A DNA stretch of 64,000 nucleotides from Vibrio sp. RE86 (GCF_013114545.1 NZ_VTXI01000001.1:248001-312000), one strand, 5' to 3'; positions 45,629-56,396 are shown, counted from the first letter of the stretch. Translations and numbers: made by a program. The notes: generated by a model not told the origin, from the sequence alone.

Positions 45629-45849
45629 GGTCAAACAAACAGTATTTAACATGTTTGTAACAAGGTGGCAGATATAGAGACGGGTGGTCTTAGTTTTTGA
45701 GACTGAATAAAATCTAACCAATAATTATTGAGAAACCGCTGTTTGATCACAGCGTTTTATAAAGGTATTGAATGTGGGTGAAATTTAACCGCAAAAGGTC
45801 AACAGACCCTAATGACAGTAGCGGATATATATCTTGCTTGTCAAAATAG

Positions 45850-45880
45850 TAAAAGGCCAGCAATGGGATTGCTGGCCTGG
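45850..45880. terminator. Terminator of the hydrolase gene
   Basis: Perfect 11-bp stem AGGCCAGCAAT/ATTGCTGGCCT, GGG loop, T-run on the minus strand. The rest of 45499-45849 holds the oppA promoter region and no gene. Confidence 0.88.
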
Positions 45881-45895
45881 TTATTCTGCCTTTCT

Positions 45896-47083
45896 TTACA
45901 TGTACTTATTAAAGAAACCTGTGATAGCTTGCTCTGCTGCTTCCCCATCTGGACAGTGGCCCGAGTTGCCAAAGTAAGCCACTTCACCATGAGTTGATAG
46001 TCCGGCTGTATATTCCATCTCTTGAGGTGGGTTCACCATGTCATCTTTTGTGTTGATCGCAAGGATTGGCACCTCTGTAACGTTCTCTTTATAGCCGCGT
46101 GTTTTAAGCGCTAGTGGGACCGTCCACTTGCCATAAGAGCCTAAATCGCTCACGTCTTCAACACCTACGCGGTAACCATAAGACATCACAGACATGAGTG
46201 GTGCATCATAGAAAACACTAGTGTCGGTCAGGACGTCAGTTACAACCGCACAACGTGCTACGGCAGCTTTCAGCTCTGGCGTATTTATGGTAAACATCAT
46301 CAGTGGAACGCCTCCGCCAGAAGAACTTAATGCCCCAACGTTGCTACTATCAAGGCGTTGGTCAGACTTAACGTAAGCTAAAGCAGCTTGGTGAGCTTGG
46401 TCTTCTTTTCCTAGTTCTATGTGGATTTGATTGTTTAACCCGCCACCAGGGATATCAAACGTGAGGACAGCATAGCCATCTTTCAATAAGCTATCGATAG
46501 AATCACGGTGTTCAGTCAGTACTTTATCGACTCCACCAGTGTAGAGAATAACAGATGGCTTATTGGCCTCTTTTGGCAAGTGTAACAGGCCAGTAATTGT
46601 GCCGCCTGCTGGTAACGGCATCTCTACGCGCTCGACGTTAATTGTCTTACTGAATGCTTCAGCCTTAACATATGTCTCGACAGAGCGCTCAATTGCATTG
46701 TGCTCTTGAGGAGTTAAGTGATTCGGGTATGACGCGATCAGGTACATCATTGAGGCTTTACGAAATGACTCGTAATCAGTTGCGGATGCTGCCAAAGCGT
46801 CAGCGGCTTTAGTAAATTCGTATGTCCAGCTGCCCAGCTCATCGTTGTTGATAAAGTCTCGTAGCTCACCGCCAGAGTTAATGCGTTCAAGCACTGAGCG
46901 AATTTCTTCTTTTGGTACGACTTTTTCCCAATCTTCCATACGTAGTTCACGGAACCATTGCGATTGGTCCGCTTCTAGCGCTTGTTCACCGCGGAACTTA
47001 GAGTGTGCATCCATGTTGCTTGTTGTACAGCCAACAGCCGTTAAACCGAGTAAGATACTAAGGGCGATTGTTTTCTTGTTCAT
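45896..47083 (-). CDS. Lipoprotein alpha/beta hydrolase (FrsA-like)
   Basis: 395 residues from ATG 47083 (longer frame to 47218 lacks a ribosome site and reads poorly). Lipobox at ~16-19 (TAVGC), so anchored in the envelope. The hydrolase core has VILYTGGVDKVLTEHRD, LTFDIPGGG, a nucleophile Ser within GALSSSGGGVPLM, Asp in AINTKDDMVNPP and His in GNSGHCPDGE. Probably an esterase or peptidase of unknown substrate. Single gene with its own terminator, divergent side facing a regulator gene terminator. Confidence 0.85.
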   Translation of the reverse strand: MNKKTIALSILLGLTAVGCTTSNMDAHSKFRGEQALEADQSQWFRELRMEDWEKVVPKEEIRSVLERINSGGELRDFINNDELGSWTYEFTKAADALAASATDYESFRKASMMYLIASYPNHLTPQEHNAIERSVETYVKAEAFSKTINVERVEMPLPAGGTITGLLHLPKEANKPSVILYTGGVDKVLTEHRDSIDSLLKDGYAVLTFDIPGGGLNNQIHIELGKEDQAHQAALAYVKSDQRLDSSNVGALSSSGGGVPLMMFTINTPELKAAVARCAVVTDVLTDTSVFYDAPLMSVMSYGYRVGVEDVSDLGSYGKWTVPLALKTRGYKENVTEVPILAINTKDDMVNPPQEMEYTAGLSTHGEVAYFGNSGHCPDGEAAEQAITGFFNKYM

Positions 47084-47258
47084 AGTTAACTCGTATATGT
47101 TTATTGGTTTAATTTTCCGAGTAACTATATCGAGTGAAATGTAGAAAATTTGCGTATAGGTGACGCTAAAATTAATATTTAGTTCACGATTTATGACTCG
47201 AACATAGATTTGAGCCATAAGAAAGTAAGCGAGTTTGGCGGGTTGAATAACTGAAGCA

Positions 47259-47294
47259 TTAAAAGCCGCTGCTCGATGACAGCGGCTTTTAAAA
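47259..47294. terminator. Terminator of the gntR operon
   Basis: Perfect 11-bp stem AAAAGCCGCTG/CAGCGGCTTTT with an 8-nt loop and flanking A/T runs. The 217-base gap 47084-47300 otherwise holds the hydrolase promoter. Confidence 0.88.
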
Positions 47295-47300
47295 ATGAAA

Positions 47301-48065
47301 TTATCGGTTTCTGAAGCGCGCAGACACTGTTTTTAGAAGCTCACCATCAATTTCTGGTAACCCATCAGAGAAGAAGATCTGTTGTCCGGGCACGTTCCGA
47401 AACAGTACATTGGTCAGTTCGCCTGTACCATTCGCGCAGTTGGCGGCGTGCATTTCACCAATCTTTTGATCAACCTCCTGTTCGAGCTGCAATCTCTGTT
47501 CAGGAGTGAGTCTGACTCTCGCATGGCACACTTGCGAGAGGGTTGGATCATCCATCGAAACCTGTTCGAAGCGTCGTTTAAACAGTGTGTCCAGCGCGGT
47601 GCCTTCTTCCATGATAAAACGACGCCCAGAACGGTAATAGACTTTATCACCCAGATTTTCTATGTAGCCAAGAACCTCTGAGATACGAAGATAGAAACGC
47701 ACACTGGTATCGGAGAGTTGGTATTTTTGAGCGATCTCTTCTGGTGTGTGATCACAAGAGGTCACTAGATAGATAAAGTCGAGTAGATAAGGGTGTTCAA
47801 CAAACAGCGCGTTTTGTTCATCCGATAAAAACTGCTCATTATCACGTTGAATCTGAATCGCGATTTCAGACAGCTCTTTGAGATCCGTATTGAGCTGCTG
47901 GCTATAGAGCATGATCTTATCCAGTCCCAAAGACGGATTGTGTAAATGACGCTTAATGGTCGATAAGGGAATCCCTGTTTTGTCAGAGAGGGCGCTATAG
48001 CAAAGCCCCTCATCTTTGATTTTGTGACGAATCGCTGCAAGCAAAAACTCAGGTCCAATGTGCAT
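47301..48065 (-). CDS. Helix-turn-helix regulator (XRE-like)
   Basis: 254 residues. N-terminal HTH (LCYSALSDKTGIPLSTIKRHLHNP at ~21-44) and a second HTH-like part (PEEIAQKYQLSDTSVRFYLRISEVLGYIE at ~108-136), then a C-terminal domain without known family. Follows the GntR gene by 18 bases on the same strand, so both are probably on one transcript. May modulate the same pathway; function is inferred only. Confidence 0.75.
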   Translation of the reverse strand: MHIGPEFLLAAIRHKIKDEGLCYSALSDKTGIPLSTIKRHLHNPSLGLDKIMLYSQQLNTDLKELSEIAIQIQRDNEQFLSDEQNALFVEHPYLLDFIYLVTSCDHTPEEIAQKYQLSDTSVRFYLRISEVLGYIENLGDKVYYRSGRRFIMEEGTALDTLFKRRFEQVSMDDPTLSQVCHARVRLTPEQRLQLEQEVDQKIGEMHAANCANGTGELTNVLFRNVPGQQIFFSDGLPEIDGELLKTVSARFRNR

Positions 48066-48083
48066 TGTTATTACTCAACGTTG

Positions 48084-48749
48084 TTAGTTTTGGCGCTCCA
48101 GAAGCAGATCTCGGATGGCAGCCCCTGCTTCAAGGATGTGCTTTTTCAACATGTACTTCGCACCGTCAATATCGCGGTTTTGACACATTTCGAGCAGTGC
48201 TTGGTGTTCTTTATCGGCTTTCACTGTCCCTTCAGTGAACAGCAATTGCATTCGAATGTAGCGGTCACACTTCGTATTAAGGTTATAGATGACGTCCATG
48301 GTTTCTGGCATGTCGGCAGGAGCGTACAGTGCTTTGTGAAGCTCGTAGTTGTAGTTACTCCACTCTTCGACTTCATCGCCACGGCTGACGACATCATCAA
48401 ATCGCTCACGGATCGCGTTTGCTTTGGCGAGGTCTTCATCCGTCATTTTCTGAATGGCGCGTTCTAGGATATGGCACTCGACCACGGCACGTAGCTCAAA
48501 CAGTTCGTCGATTTTGTCAGGCGACAGTTCAGTTACTGTGGCGCCTTTATGGGCCTCGAAGCTCACCAACCCTTGAGCTTCAAGCTGCATTAGTGCTTCG
48601 CGGACAGGAATTCGGCTTACATTAAACTCTTTTGCCAGCGCGTCTTGGCGCAGTGGCTGACCAGTCTTTAACTCCCCTTTAAGGATTTTAGCGCGAATGG
48701 CTTCTTCCACTAGTTGGGTGCGAGTTTTAAAAACAGGTTGTTGTGACAT
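48084..48749 (-). CDS. GntR-family regulator, FCD subfamily
   Basis: 221 residues: winged helix at ~10-70 (LKTGQPLRQDALAKEFNVSRIPVREALMQLEAQGLV) and an FCD effector domain with the metal/ligand His pattern (VVECHILERAI; YNYELHKALYAPA; DKEHQALLEMC). FCD members are metabolite-released repressors. Near-identical 12-base operators lie upstream of this gene, oppA, the hydroxyproline epimerase/dehydrogenase, the cyclodeaminase and the deaminase. It is therefore the best candidate for the pathway repressor, with hydroxyproline or an intermediate as inducer (inference). Confidence 0.9.
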   Translation of the reverse strand: MSQQPVFKTRTQLVEEAIRAKILKGELKTGQPLRQDALAKEFNVSRIPVREALMQLEAQGLVSFEAHKGATVTELSPDKIDELFELRAVVECHILERAIQKMTDEDLAKANAIRERFDDVVSRGDEVEEWSNYNYELHKALYAPADMPETMDVIYNLNTKCDRYIRMQLLFTEGTVKADKEHQALLEMCQNRDIDGAKYMLKKHILEAGAAIRDLLLERQN

Positions 48750-48776
48750 CCCAGTCTCCGGTGTGGCTTTTTGATT

Positions 48777-48788
48777 ATTTTATCCAAT
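48777..48788. promoter_or_regulatory. Operator-like site upstream of gntR
   Basis: ATTTTATCCAAT; its complement ATTGGATAAAAT differs from the common ATTGTATAAAAT at one base. It lies 28 bases before the regulator start, as expected for autoregulation. Confidence 0.6.
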
Positions 48789-48939
48789 ATACCATTTGAG
48801 TCATGCAATGCGACTATCAAAGAGCGAAAACGATGGTTTTTGAGTGATGGGTCAAGAGTTAACGTGAGTAAGCTGATCTCGCGCGACGGGGAAAGGCGCA
48901 ATGGAGGTCAACAGACGGTGATTCCATTGCGCCGACGTG

Positions 48940-50004
48940 TCATTGCTTGATGAATTGGTTATCAAACATGTGGCCTAACTTTGCAGCTTTGGTTTTTAAA
49001 TAGAATTGGTTATTGGTGTTTAACCCTTCTTGCAGCGCAACACGCTCTTTAATATCAATGTTTGCTTGCTCAAGCGCTTTGACTTTACGAGGGTTGTTGG
49101 TCATTAAACGAACGGTGTCGATACCTAAGTAAGAAAGCATCCCTCTGCAAAAGCGATAATCCCTCATGTCAGCTTGGAATCCTAGCCGTTCATTCGCCTC
49201 TACCGTATCGGCACCATCATCTTGCAAATGGTAGGCTCGTATCTTGTTCAACAAGCCGATACCACGCCCTTCTTGGCGCAAGTAGAGTAGGACACCCGCT
49301 CCCTCATTGATGATGTTTTGCAGCGCTCGATCAAGCTGGAAACCACAATCACAACGTGTGCTAAAGAGGGCATCACCTGTTAAGCACTCTGAGTGAAGGC
49401 GGATTAACGGTGCTTTGGACGAAGCGATGTCGCCGTAAACCAGAGCCAGGTGCTCTTTCCCTGTTTCTTGCTCAATAAAGCCATACATTTCAAATGTGCC
49501 CCATTTCGTGGGCAGTTTAGCCTTATCAACAAATTGCACAAGATTATAAGGTTCACACTCTTGGAGCTTTTCTCGGAGCGTCATTAAAATATTGCCAAGG
49601 TGGTTGAGGCCTTTACCGTCATCACCATCACCATCACCCCAGAACGCATCTTTGTGTGAGTGCTCGGTAATGCTCGCATCGCCTGTATCAATCAACTGGA
49701 AAGCAAGCGACGGGTTTTGTTTGAATTTTTCTTCAACGATAAATCTCATCACGTCAATTTGGACATTGGCCCAATCCGTTCGAACGTGGTTTTGGTATTT
49801 ACGACTGAGAGAGAAGGCGAGTTCAGGTGACTCACATTGTTGTATTGCTTGATAGACCTCTGGCTGGTGGATGAATTTTTGTGCTTGGTAATAGTGCTCA
49901 CTGGTGGCCCACGACTGATGCTCAATAAGGATTGGAGAAGGGTAAAAGTTAGAGAGAAACCCGTAGGCGTCATCAGGTTCGTAAAACTGAATATTGCTTT
50001 TCAT
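48940..50004 (-). CDS. NADAR (COG3236/YbiA)-RibA fusion: N-glycosidase plus GTP cyclohydrolase II
   Basis: 354 residues from ATG 50004 (AGGAG six bases upstream). Residues 1-150 are a NADAR/YbiA domain ([49 protein letters not shown]). It hydrolyses the unstable early intermediates of riboflavin synthesis. Residues ~160-354 are GTP cyclohydrolase II: zinc Cys in [37 protein letters not shown], and [12 protein letters not shown]. The first enzyme of riboflavin synthesis is thus joined to a clean-up enzyme that removes its own reactive product. A fusion like this has been reported in another Vibrio. No FMN riboswitch is visible upstream. Confidence 0.93.
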   Translation of the reverse strand: MKSNIQFYEPDDAYGFLSNFYPSPILIEHQSWATSEHYYQAQKFIHQPEVYQAIQQCESPELAFSLSRKYQNHVRTDWANVQIDVMRFIVEEKFKQNPSLAFQLIDTGDASITEHSHKDAFWGDGDGDDGKGLNHLGNILMTLREKLQECEPYNLVQFVDKAKLPTKWGTFEMYGFIEQETGKEHLALVYGDIASSKAPLIRLHSECLTGDALFSTRCDCGFQLDRALQNIINEGAGVLLYLRQEGRGIGLLNKIRAYHLQDDGADTVEANERLGFQADMRDYRFCRGMLSYLGIDTVRLMTNNPRKVKALEQANIDIKERVALQEGLNTNNQFYLKTKAAKLGHMFDNQFIKQ

Positions 50005-50048
50005 TGTGTGCTCCTGACATTGCAAAATCGTAATTTATAAGAGTCTGG

Positions 50049-50070
50049 TTGCCTATTAATTACTAGGCAA
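50049..50070. promoter_or_regulatory. Palindrome upstream of the NADAR-RibA gene
   Basis: TTGCCTA - 8 bases - TAGGCAA, perfect 7-bp arms, 45 bases upstream of the start. Possible operator; binding factor unknown. Confidence 0.45.
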
Positions 50071-50128
50071 TGATGAGCATTGTGTCAATGAGACGCGCAG
50101 AGGTCGTATATGTTCAGCAGAGTGATGT

Positions 50129-50153
50129 GTGGTGGGTTCTACCAACCCACCAC
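50129..50153. terminator. Hairpin 3' of the hydroxyproline dehydrogenase operon
   Basis: Perfect 10-bp stem GTGGTGGGTT with its complement, 5-nt loop, no T-run on the minus strand. Probably a transcript end or mRNA stabiliser. Confidence 0.55.
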
Positions 50154-50171
50154 GGCTGGATACTGGTGTCG

Positions 50172-51692
<1,521 letters not shown>

Positions 51693-51703
51693 CTAGTTGC
51701 TAA

Positions 51704-52705
51704 TTATTTAAGTTCAAATCCGTGTGCGTATGGGTCTTGGTCGTCAACCCAAATGGTGTTGTGTCCTGTGACTTGCGCCCAACCTTCAATACTTGGCAGT
51801 ATTGCAGCACGACCGTTTACTTCTGTGACTCCTTCGATACGTCCGGTAAATAGGCTGCCAATAATGCTTTCATGGACAAAATCTTCGCCTTGTTTCAGTT
51901 TGCCTTTCGCGAACCACTGCGCCATTCGAGCGCTCGTTCCGGTGCCACAAGGTGAACGATCAAGTGCTTTTTCACCATAGAATACGGCGTTTTTAGCGGT
52001 GGACTCTGGCTGTGTTGGCGTCCCTGTCCAAAGAACGTGTGAGACGCCACAAACGGTTGGATCATCGGGGTGAACACACTCAACGGCTTTGGAAACGGCT
52101 TCGCGAACTCGTGGGCTAAACATGAGGATCTCATCAGAAGAGTAGTGTTCTAGCCCTTTAAAGTTCTCTTGTGGATCGACAATGACGTAGTAGTTTCCAC
52201 CGTAAGAGACATCAACGGTGATCTCTCCCAGTCCTTCTACCTCTACAGTTACGTCTTGATGCGCTAAGTAAGCTGGAACATTAAATATCTTTACCGATGT
52301 CACTTTCTCGCCGTCACGTTGGTAGTGCACTTCAATTTGGCCTGCGGGCACATCAAGGATCAATCGACCTTCCTCTTTGGGGGTGATCAAACGGTGCTCC
52401 AGCGCTGACGTAACGGTGCCGATCGTTCCGTGTCCACACATCGGCAGGCACCCGCTGGTCTCAATAAATAGGATCGATGCATCTGCGTTATCACTGCATG
52501 GGGGTAACACGACGGAGCCCGACATCATGGCGTGCCCCCTTGGCTCAAACATCAAGGATTGGCGGATCCAATCATAGTGCTGCATGAAGTATTGACGCTT
52601 GTCACTCATGGTTTTTCCCTCTAATGGAGGAACACCACCAGTGACTAAACGAACGGGATTGCCACAAGTGTGAGCATCAATGCAAAAGAAAGTTCCTTGT
52701 CTCAT
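51704..52705 (-). CDS. 4-hydroxyproline 2-epimerase (proline racemase family)
   Basis: 333 residues. Both catalytic cysteines are present, C90 (MCGHGTIG) and C253 (SPCGTGTSAR), which fits epimerases; hydroxyproline dehydratases of the same family have Thr at the second site. It converts trans-4-hydroxy-L-proline into cis-4-hydroxy-D-proline, the entry step of the pathway. First gene of the operon; divergent from the D-amino-acid dehydrogenase with a shared operator at 52772. Confidence 0.92.
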   Translation of the reverse strand: MRQGTFFCIDAHTCGNPVRLVTGGVPPLEGKTMSDKRQYFMQHYDWIRQSLMFEPRGHAMMSGSVVLPPCSDNADASILFIETSGCLPMCGHGTIGTVTSALEHRLITPKEEGRLILDVPAGQIEVHYQRDGEKVTSVKIFNVPAYLAHQDVTVEVEGLGEITVDVSYGGNYYVIVDPQENFKGLEHYSSDEILMFSPRVREAVSKAVECVHPDDPTVCGVSHVLWTGTPTQPESTAKNAVFYGEKALDRSPCGTGTSARMAQWFAKGKLKQGEDFVHESIIGSLFTGRIEGVTEVNGRAAILPSIEGWAQVTGHNTIWVDDQDPYAHGFELK

Positions 52706-52771
52706 TTCTCGCTCCTTGAATACGAAATTAATTGAAGTGGTCGAGCTGAATGTTATCGTGATGTTAAGTAT

Positions 52772-52783
52772 ATTTTATACAAT
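52772..52783. promoter_or_regulatory. Operator-like site in the hydroxyproline divergent promoter
   Basis: ATTTTATACAAT, exact reverse complement of ATTGTATAAAAT, centred between the epimerase (starts 52705, minus) and the dehydrogenase (starts 52817, plus). It could control both directions. Confidence 0.7.
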
Positions 52784-52816
52784 TTTGTTTTTGAAACGTG
52801 ATAAGGAGCAAAATAA

Positions 52817-54070
52817 ATGGTGAGCAATAAAGCATCAAATAAAGAAAAAATAGCAGTAATCGGTGGCGGGATTATTGGTTTGTGTATCGCTGTTAAACTG
52901 CAATTACAAGGTCATGACGTAACGGTTTTCGATAAGAAAGGGCCAGGCGAAGGGTGTTCGAAAGGCAATGCGGGTCATTTTGCTACAGAGCAAATTTTCC
53001 CACTCGCGACGCCAACGCTCTTACCTCAGTTACCGAAAATGCTGCTCTCCAAAAACAGCCCTGTTTCTATCCGTTATCAAGATGTCCATAAGACGATGCC
53101 GTGGATGCTTCGCTTCTTAATGAACGCCAGAAAATCAGCGACCGAGCATGCGACTCAGGCGCTAACAGAGCTCAATGGTAAGGCGATGGAAAGCTGGTTT
53201 ACATTGCTTGAAGAGGTCGGATTAACGAAACTGATTACGATGCGAGGTTCGCTGCTGACCTTTGAGAACACGTCTCTGTTTGATTCCTATCGAAGTACGC
53301 TAAGGGAGCTAAGAAATCGTGGTGTATCTTGTCAGGTTTGGGAAAAAGAGACGATACAAACCAAACTGCCTAACCTGTCTGAAAACGTACAGGTTGGTGT
53401 ATTTTTCCCAGAGACCGGTCATACAGTAAACCCTTATGAAATATGTAATTTATTGGCAGGTGAGTTGAAAAATAAATGGGTGCATGAACCTGTGGTCGAG
53501 GTTTCTACTGATGGCGAAAAGAGTATCGTGGCGACTGAGAAAGATTGTTACTCATTCGATAAGACTGTGATAGCAACAGGGGCTGAATCGGCTCATCTTG
53601 TCGAACGTATTACTGGGATTCGCGTCCCTCTTCAGGCCGAACGAGGCTATCACTTAATGTTACCTGAGCTTACCAACACGCTTCCATTCGCTGTCAGTTC
53701 AGCAGACCGAAAATTCATTATGACGCCGATGGAAAGCGGGCTCCGTTTGGCAGGTACAGTTGAGTATGCAGGGCTAACTTCTCCACCCAATATGAAGCGC
53801 GCAACCATGCTCAAAGAGTTGGCGGCGGGGCTACTCAAACAAGATATATCATTGGTTAAATCTGGCGAGAAATGGATGGGAAATCGCCCTTCATTGCCTG
53901 ACTCACTTCCTGTTATCGACCAAACTAAGGATAGAAAAATTTTGTTTGCGTTTGGTCATCAACACCTAGGACTCACTCAAGCTGCGGTAACAGCCGACCT
54001 GATTTGTCAGCTACAAAGTGAGACCTCTCTGTCGGTGGATATTTCGCCATTTGCGTTAGATCGCTTTTGA
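52817..54070 (+). CDS. FAD-dependent D-amino acid dehydrogenase, likely cis-4-hydroxy-D-proline dehydrogenase
   Basis: 417 residues of the DadA/DAO family. N-terminal FAD motif IAVIGGGIIGLCIAVKLQLQGHDVTVFDKK (GxGxxG), GNAGHFATEQIFP, and a late GNRPSLPDSLPVIDQ...FGHQHLGLTQA. In the hydroxyproline pathway it oxidises cis-4-hydroxy-D-proline to 1-pyrroline-4-hydroxy-2-carboxylate, passing electrons to the respiratory chain. Start has AAGGAG ten bases upstream. Divergent from the epimerase. Confidence 0.9.
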   Translation: MVSNKASNKEKIAVIGGGIIGLCIAVKLQLQGHDVTVFDKKGPGEGCSKGNAGHFATEQIFPLATPTLLPQLPKMLLSKNSPVSIRYQDVHKTMPWMLRFLMNARKSATEHATQALTELNGKAMESWFTLLEEVGLTKLITMRGSLLTFENTSLFDSYRSTLRELRNRGVSCQVWEKETIQTKLPNLSENVQVGVFFPETGHTVNPYEICNLLAGELKNKWVHEPVVEVSTDGEKSIVATEKDCYSFDKTVIATGAESAHLVERITGIRVPLQAERGYHLMLPELTNTLPFAVSSADRKFIMTPMESGLRLAGTVEYAGLTSPPNMKRATMLKELAAGLLKQDISLVKSGEKWMGNRPSLPDSLPVIDQTKDRKILFAFGHQHLGLTQAAVTADLICQLQSETSLSVDISPFALDRF

Positions 54071-54091
54071 AGGAAAATTTTGAAATTTAAT

Positions 54092-54103
54092 ATTGTATAA
54101 AAT
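54092..54103. promoter_or_regulatory. Operator-like ATTGTATAAAAT upstream of the cyclodeaminase gene
   Basis: Exact match to the oppA site, 94 bases before the cyclodeaminase start and 22 bases past the dehydrogenase stop. Confidence 0.65.
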
Positions 54104-54196
54104 ATTCAGGGCGTATATGTTAATTAAATGTTTCCTGCACAGGTCGCCAAACTTGTTGCAAACACGAGCGTTTAAATGACCCTAAAAAGGAAAATC

Positions 54197-55162
54197 ATGA
54201 TCAATTTAGAGGCGCAGCAAGTCGTTGAATGTCTGACTATGTCAGGCTTGATCGAGTCGATGCGTGAAACTTACCGAGAGCAAGCCACGACTCCCCAGCG
54301 CAGGGTGATGCCATTAGAAGAAGGTCGATATGATGCGTTTGCGCTGCTGCCAGCGTGGAGTGACTCTTTGATCACCGTAAAAGCATTCACCTACTTTCCA
54401 GATAACTATATCGAGGGGAAAGATTCGCTTGCGTCGAAGATCCTTGCTTTTGACCGCACTAATGGTCAGCCGCTCGCGCTGTTGGATGGCAAGGTTTTAA
54501 CGTTTTGGCGCACTGCGGCGGCTTCGGCACTGGCGGCGGATTATCTAGCAAGACCAGAGGCTTCCAGTTTATTGATTTGTGGTACAGGCAATCTCGCTCC
54601 ATACATCGCGAATGCTTACGCTGCTGTTCGGCCTTTAAAGCAAGTTTATATCTGGGGGCGCGACAGTGAGAAAGCATCAAAGACTGCACAAACCATTTTA
54701 GCGAGTCGTGAGTATCAATCTTTGCCCCCAAGCGCTCAATATCAGGTGGAAGTCGTCAAGGAGATCGATTCGATCGTCGATAAGGTCGATATCATTTCTT
54801 GTGTAACAGGGTCTGATGTTCCTCTTTTTAACGGCGAACGTATCAAGCAAGGGACGCATGTCGATTTGATCGGTAATCACGATAAAGATAAACGTGAATG
54901 TGATAGCAAAGCGATCGAGCGTTCAAGAGTGTTTGTTGACAGTAAAATAAACGTCCTCGCTGAGGCTGGCGATCTGCTTATCCCTATCGATGAGGGCGCC
55001 TTTGACGTTAATGATATACAAGCGGAACTCCCTGAGCTCTGCCGCGAATCTCATTTAGGTCGATGCTCGGATCAAGAAATCACGCTCTACAAATCAGTGG
55101 GTAGTGCACTTGCGGATCTCGCGGCCGTAAAGTTCATATTATCCGAAAAATCAATTATTTAA
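54197..55162 (+). CDS. Ornithine cyclodeaminase/mu-crystallin family protein
   Basis: 321 residues from ATG 54197 (AAAAAGGAAAATC upstream). Rossmann domain with SLLICGTGNLAPYIANAY at ~133-150, and FWRTAAASALAADYLARPE before it. Family members are NAD(P)H-dependent imine reductases such as 1-pyrroline-2-carboxylate or ketimine reductases, or true cyclodeaminases. In proline-type amino acid clusters it often reduces a pyrroline carboxylate back to proline. Role here is not settled; it has no required place in the trans-4-hydroxyproline path and may handle a side product or 3-hydroxyproline. Confidence 0.82.
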   Translation: MINLEAQQVVECLTMSGLIESMRETYREQATTPQRRVMPLEEGRYDAFALLPAWSDSLITVKAFTYFPDNYIEGKDSLASKILAFDRTNGQPLALLDGKVLTFWRTAAASALAADYLARPEASSLLICGTGNLAPYIANAYAAVRPLKQVYIWGRDSEKASKTAQTILASREYQSLPPSAQYQVEVVKEIDSIVDKVDIISCVTGSDVPLFNGERIKQGTHVDLIGNHDKDKRECDSKAIERSRVFVDSKINVLAEAGDLLIPIDEGAFDVNDIQAELPELCRESHLGRCSDQEITLYKSVGSALADLAAVKFILSEKSII

Positions 55163-55209
55163 AGTAGTACACACCCCTACAATGACGGCTTACTTTGCCG
55201 TCTTGATAA

Positions 55210-55221
55210 ATTGCATACAAT
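55210..55221. promoter_or_regulatory. Operator-like ATTGCATACAAT upstream of the deaminase gene
   Basis: Ten of twelve bases agree with the palindromic ideal ATTGTATACAAT on one strand. It ends 21 bases before the start codon, close enough to block transcription or overlap the leader. Confidence 0.6.
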
Positions 55222-55242
55222 ATACAAATGGAAGGTAAAAAG

Positions 55243-56157
55243 ATGAACATCGATTGGAAAGGCGTTTACCCAGCAGTCAGTACTCAGTTTAGAGCGGATC
55301 AAAGCATCGACCTTGATGCGACTCAAACGGTTATCGACAATCAGATTAATGATGGCGTGAACGGCATCATCTGTTTGGGTACCGTTGGCGAAAACTGCGC
55401 GCTCTATCCGGATGAAAAACGTCAGGTACTTGCAGCAGCGCAAGAGGTCGTTGCAGGGCGTGTTCCTCTGATTGCGGGGACTGCAGAGTCAATAACCACG
55501 GCTGCTGTCGACTACATGCAAGATGCGAAAAAGATTGGAATCGATGGCTGTATGGTGATGCCTGCGATGGTGTACCGCACCTCTGACAGTGAGACCGTGG
55601 ACTACTACCGAACGCTATCACAAGCAACCCCAGACATGCCGATGATGATCTACAACAACCCGGTCTCTTATGGTGTCGATGTGACTCTAGAGATGATGGC
55701 GCAACTGGCCGAGTGTGAAAACATTGTGGCGATCAAAGAATCGACAACGGATACGCGCCGTATTACTGAGCTGTACAATCGCTTTGATGATCGTTTTACC
55801 GTGTTTAGTGGTGTTGATGATATTGCGTTGGAATCTTTAATGTTAGGTGCGACAGGGTGGATCTCTGGCTTAACCAATGCCTTCCCAGCCGAATCAGTGG
55901 CTATTTATAAGCTGGCGAGCCAAGGTCGATACGCAGAAGCGTTAGAAATCTACCGTTGGTTCCTGCCTTTGCTCCGACTTGATACCATTCCAACCTTGGT
56001 GCAGTGCATTAAATTGGCTGAGCAAGTTTGTGGGCGAGGCAGTGAGCAAGTTAGAGCGCCACGACAGTTGCTGAAAGGTCAAGAGAGAGCCGAAGTTATT
56101 GCTCTTGTTGAACAAGCGATAGCAACCCGACCAGATTTATCAAAATACAATCTATAG
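55243..56157 (+). CDS. DHDPS-family lyase, likely 1-pyrroline-4-hydroxy-2-carboxylate deaminase
   Basis: 304 residues from ATG 55243 (GGAAGG seven bases upstream). TIM barrel of the DapA/NAL family: GTVGENCALYPDEKRQVL (threonine site), Tyr in MIYNNPVSYGVD, Schiff-base Lys in VAIKESTTDTRR, GVDDIALESLMLGATGWISG. In this setting it converts 1-pyrroline-4-hydroxy-2-carboxylate to 2-oxoglutarate semialdehyde and ammonia. Identity rests on the epimerase, dehydrogenase and semialdehyde dehydrogenase around it, since plain DHDPS would look alike. Confidence 0.88.
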   Translation: MNIDWKGVYPAVSTQFRADQSIDLDATQTVIDNQINDGVNGIICLGTVGENCALYPDEKRQVLAAAQEVVAGRVPLIAGTAESITTAAVDYMQDAKKIGIDGCMVMPAMVYRTSDSETVDYYRTLSQATPDMPMMIYNNPVSYGVDVTLEMMAQLAECENIVAIKESTTDTRRITELYNRFDDRFTVFSGVDDIALESLMLGATGWISGLTNAFPAESVAIYKLASQGRYAEALEIYRWFLPLLRLDTIPTLVQCIKLAEQVCGRGSEQVRAPRQLLKGQERAEVIALVEQAIATRPDLSKYNL

Positions 56158-56169
56158 ACTAAAAATCTC

Positions 56170-56191
56170 GGGCAAGCGCTCTAGCTTGCCC
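56170..56191 (+). terminator. Hairpin after the deaminase gene
   Basis: Stem GGGCAAGC/GCTTGCCC, 6-nt loop, no T-run. Weak terminator. The remaining 56192-56405 is non-coding and AT-rich, with a promoter expected before the kinase gene. Confidence 0.55.
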
Positions 56192-56396
56192 AAAGCCCGT
56201 CTCCGTTATTGCTTAACCTCATATTTCGTACGTCCATTCTGTTGTTTTTTTGAGTAGCTGCTCGCCAATTTTTGTCTGTTTTGTCCTATTTTTTTGAATT
56301 TAGAATAAAGTTACTGACAATTAGATTATTAATGCCTATGGCGTCTTGATTAGAATATTATAGCGTTGTACGCTGTATTCTATAAGTAAACAGGAC

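Noticed and set aside
50005..50171. FMN riboswitch upstream of the RibA fusion
   Set aside because: The leader is too short and lacks the conserved RFN-element helices; only two simple palindromes are present.
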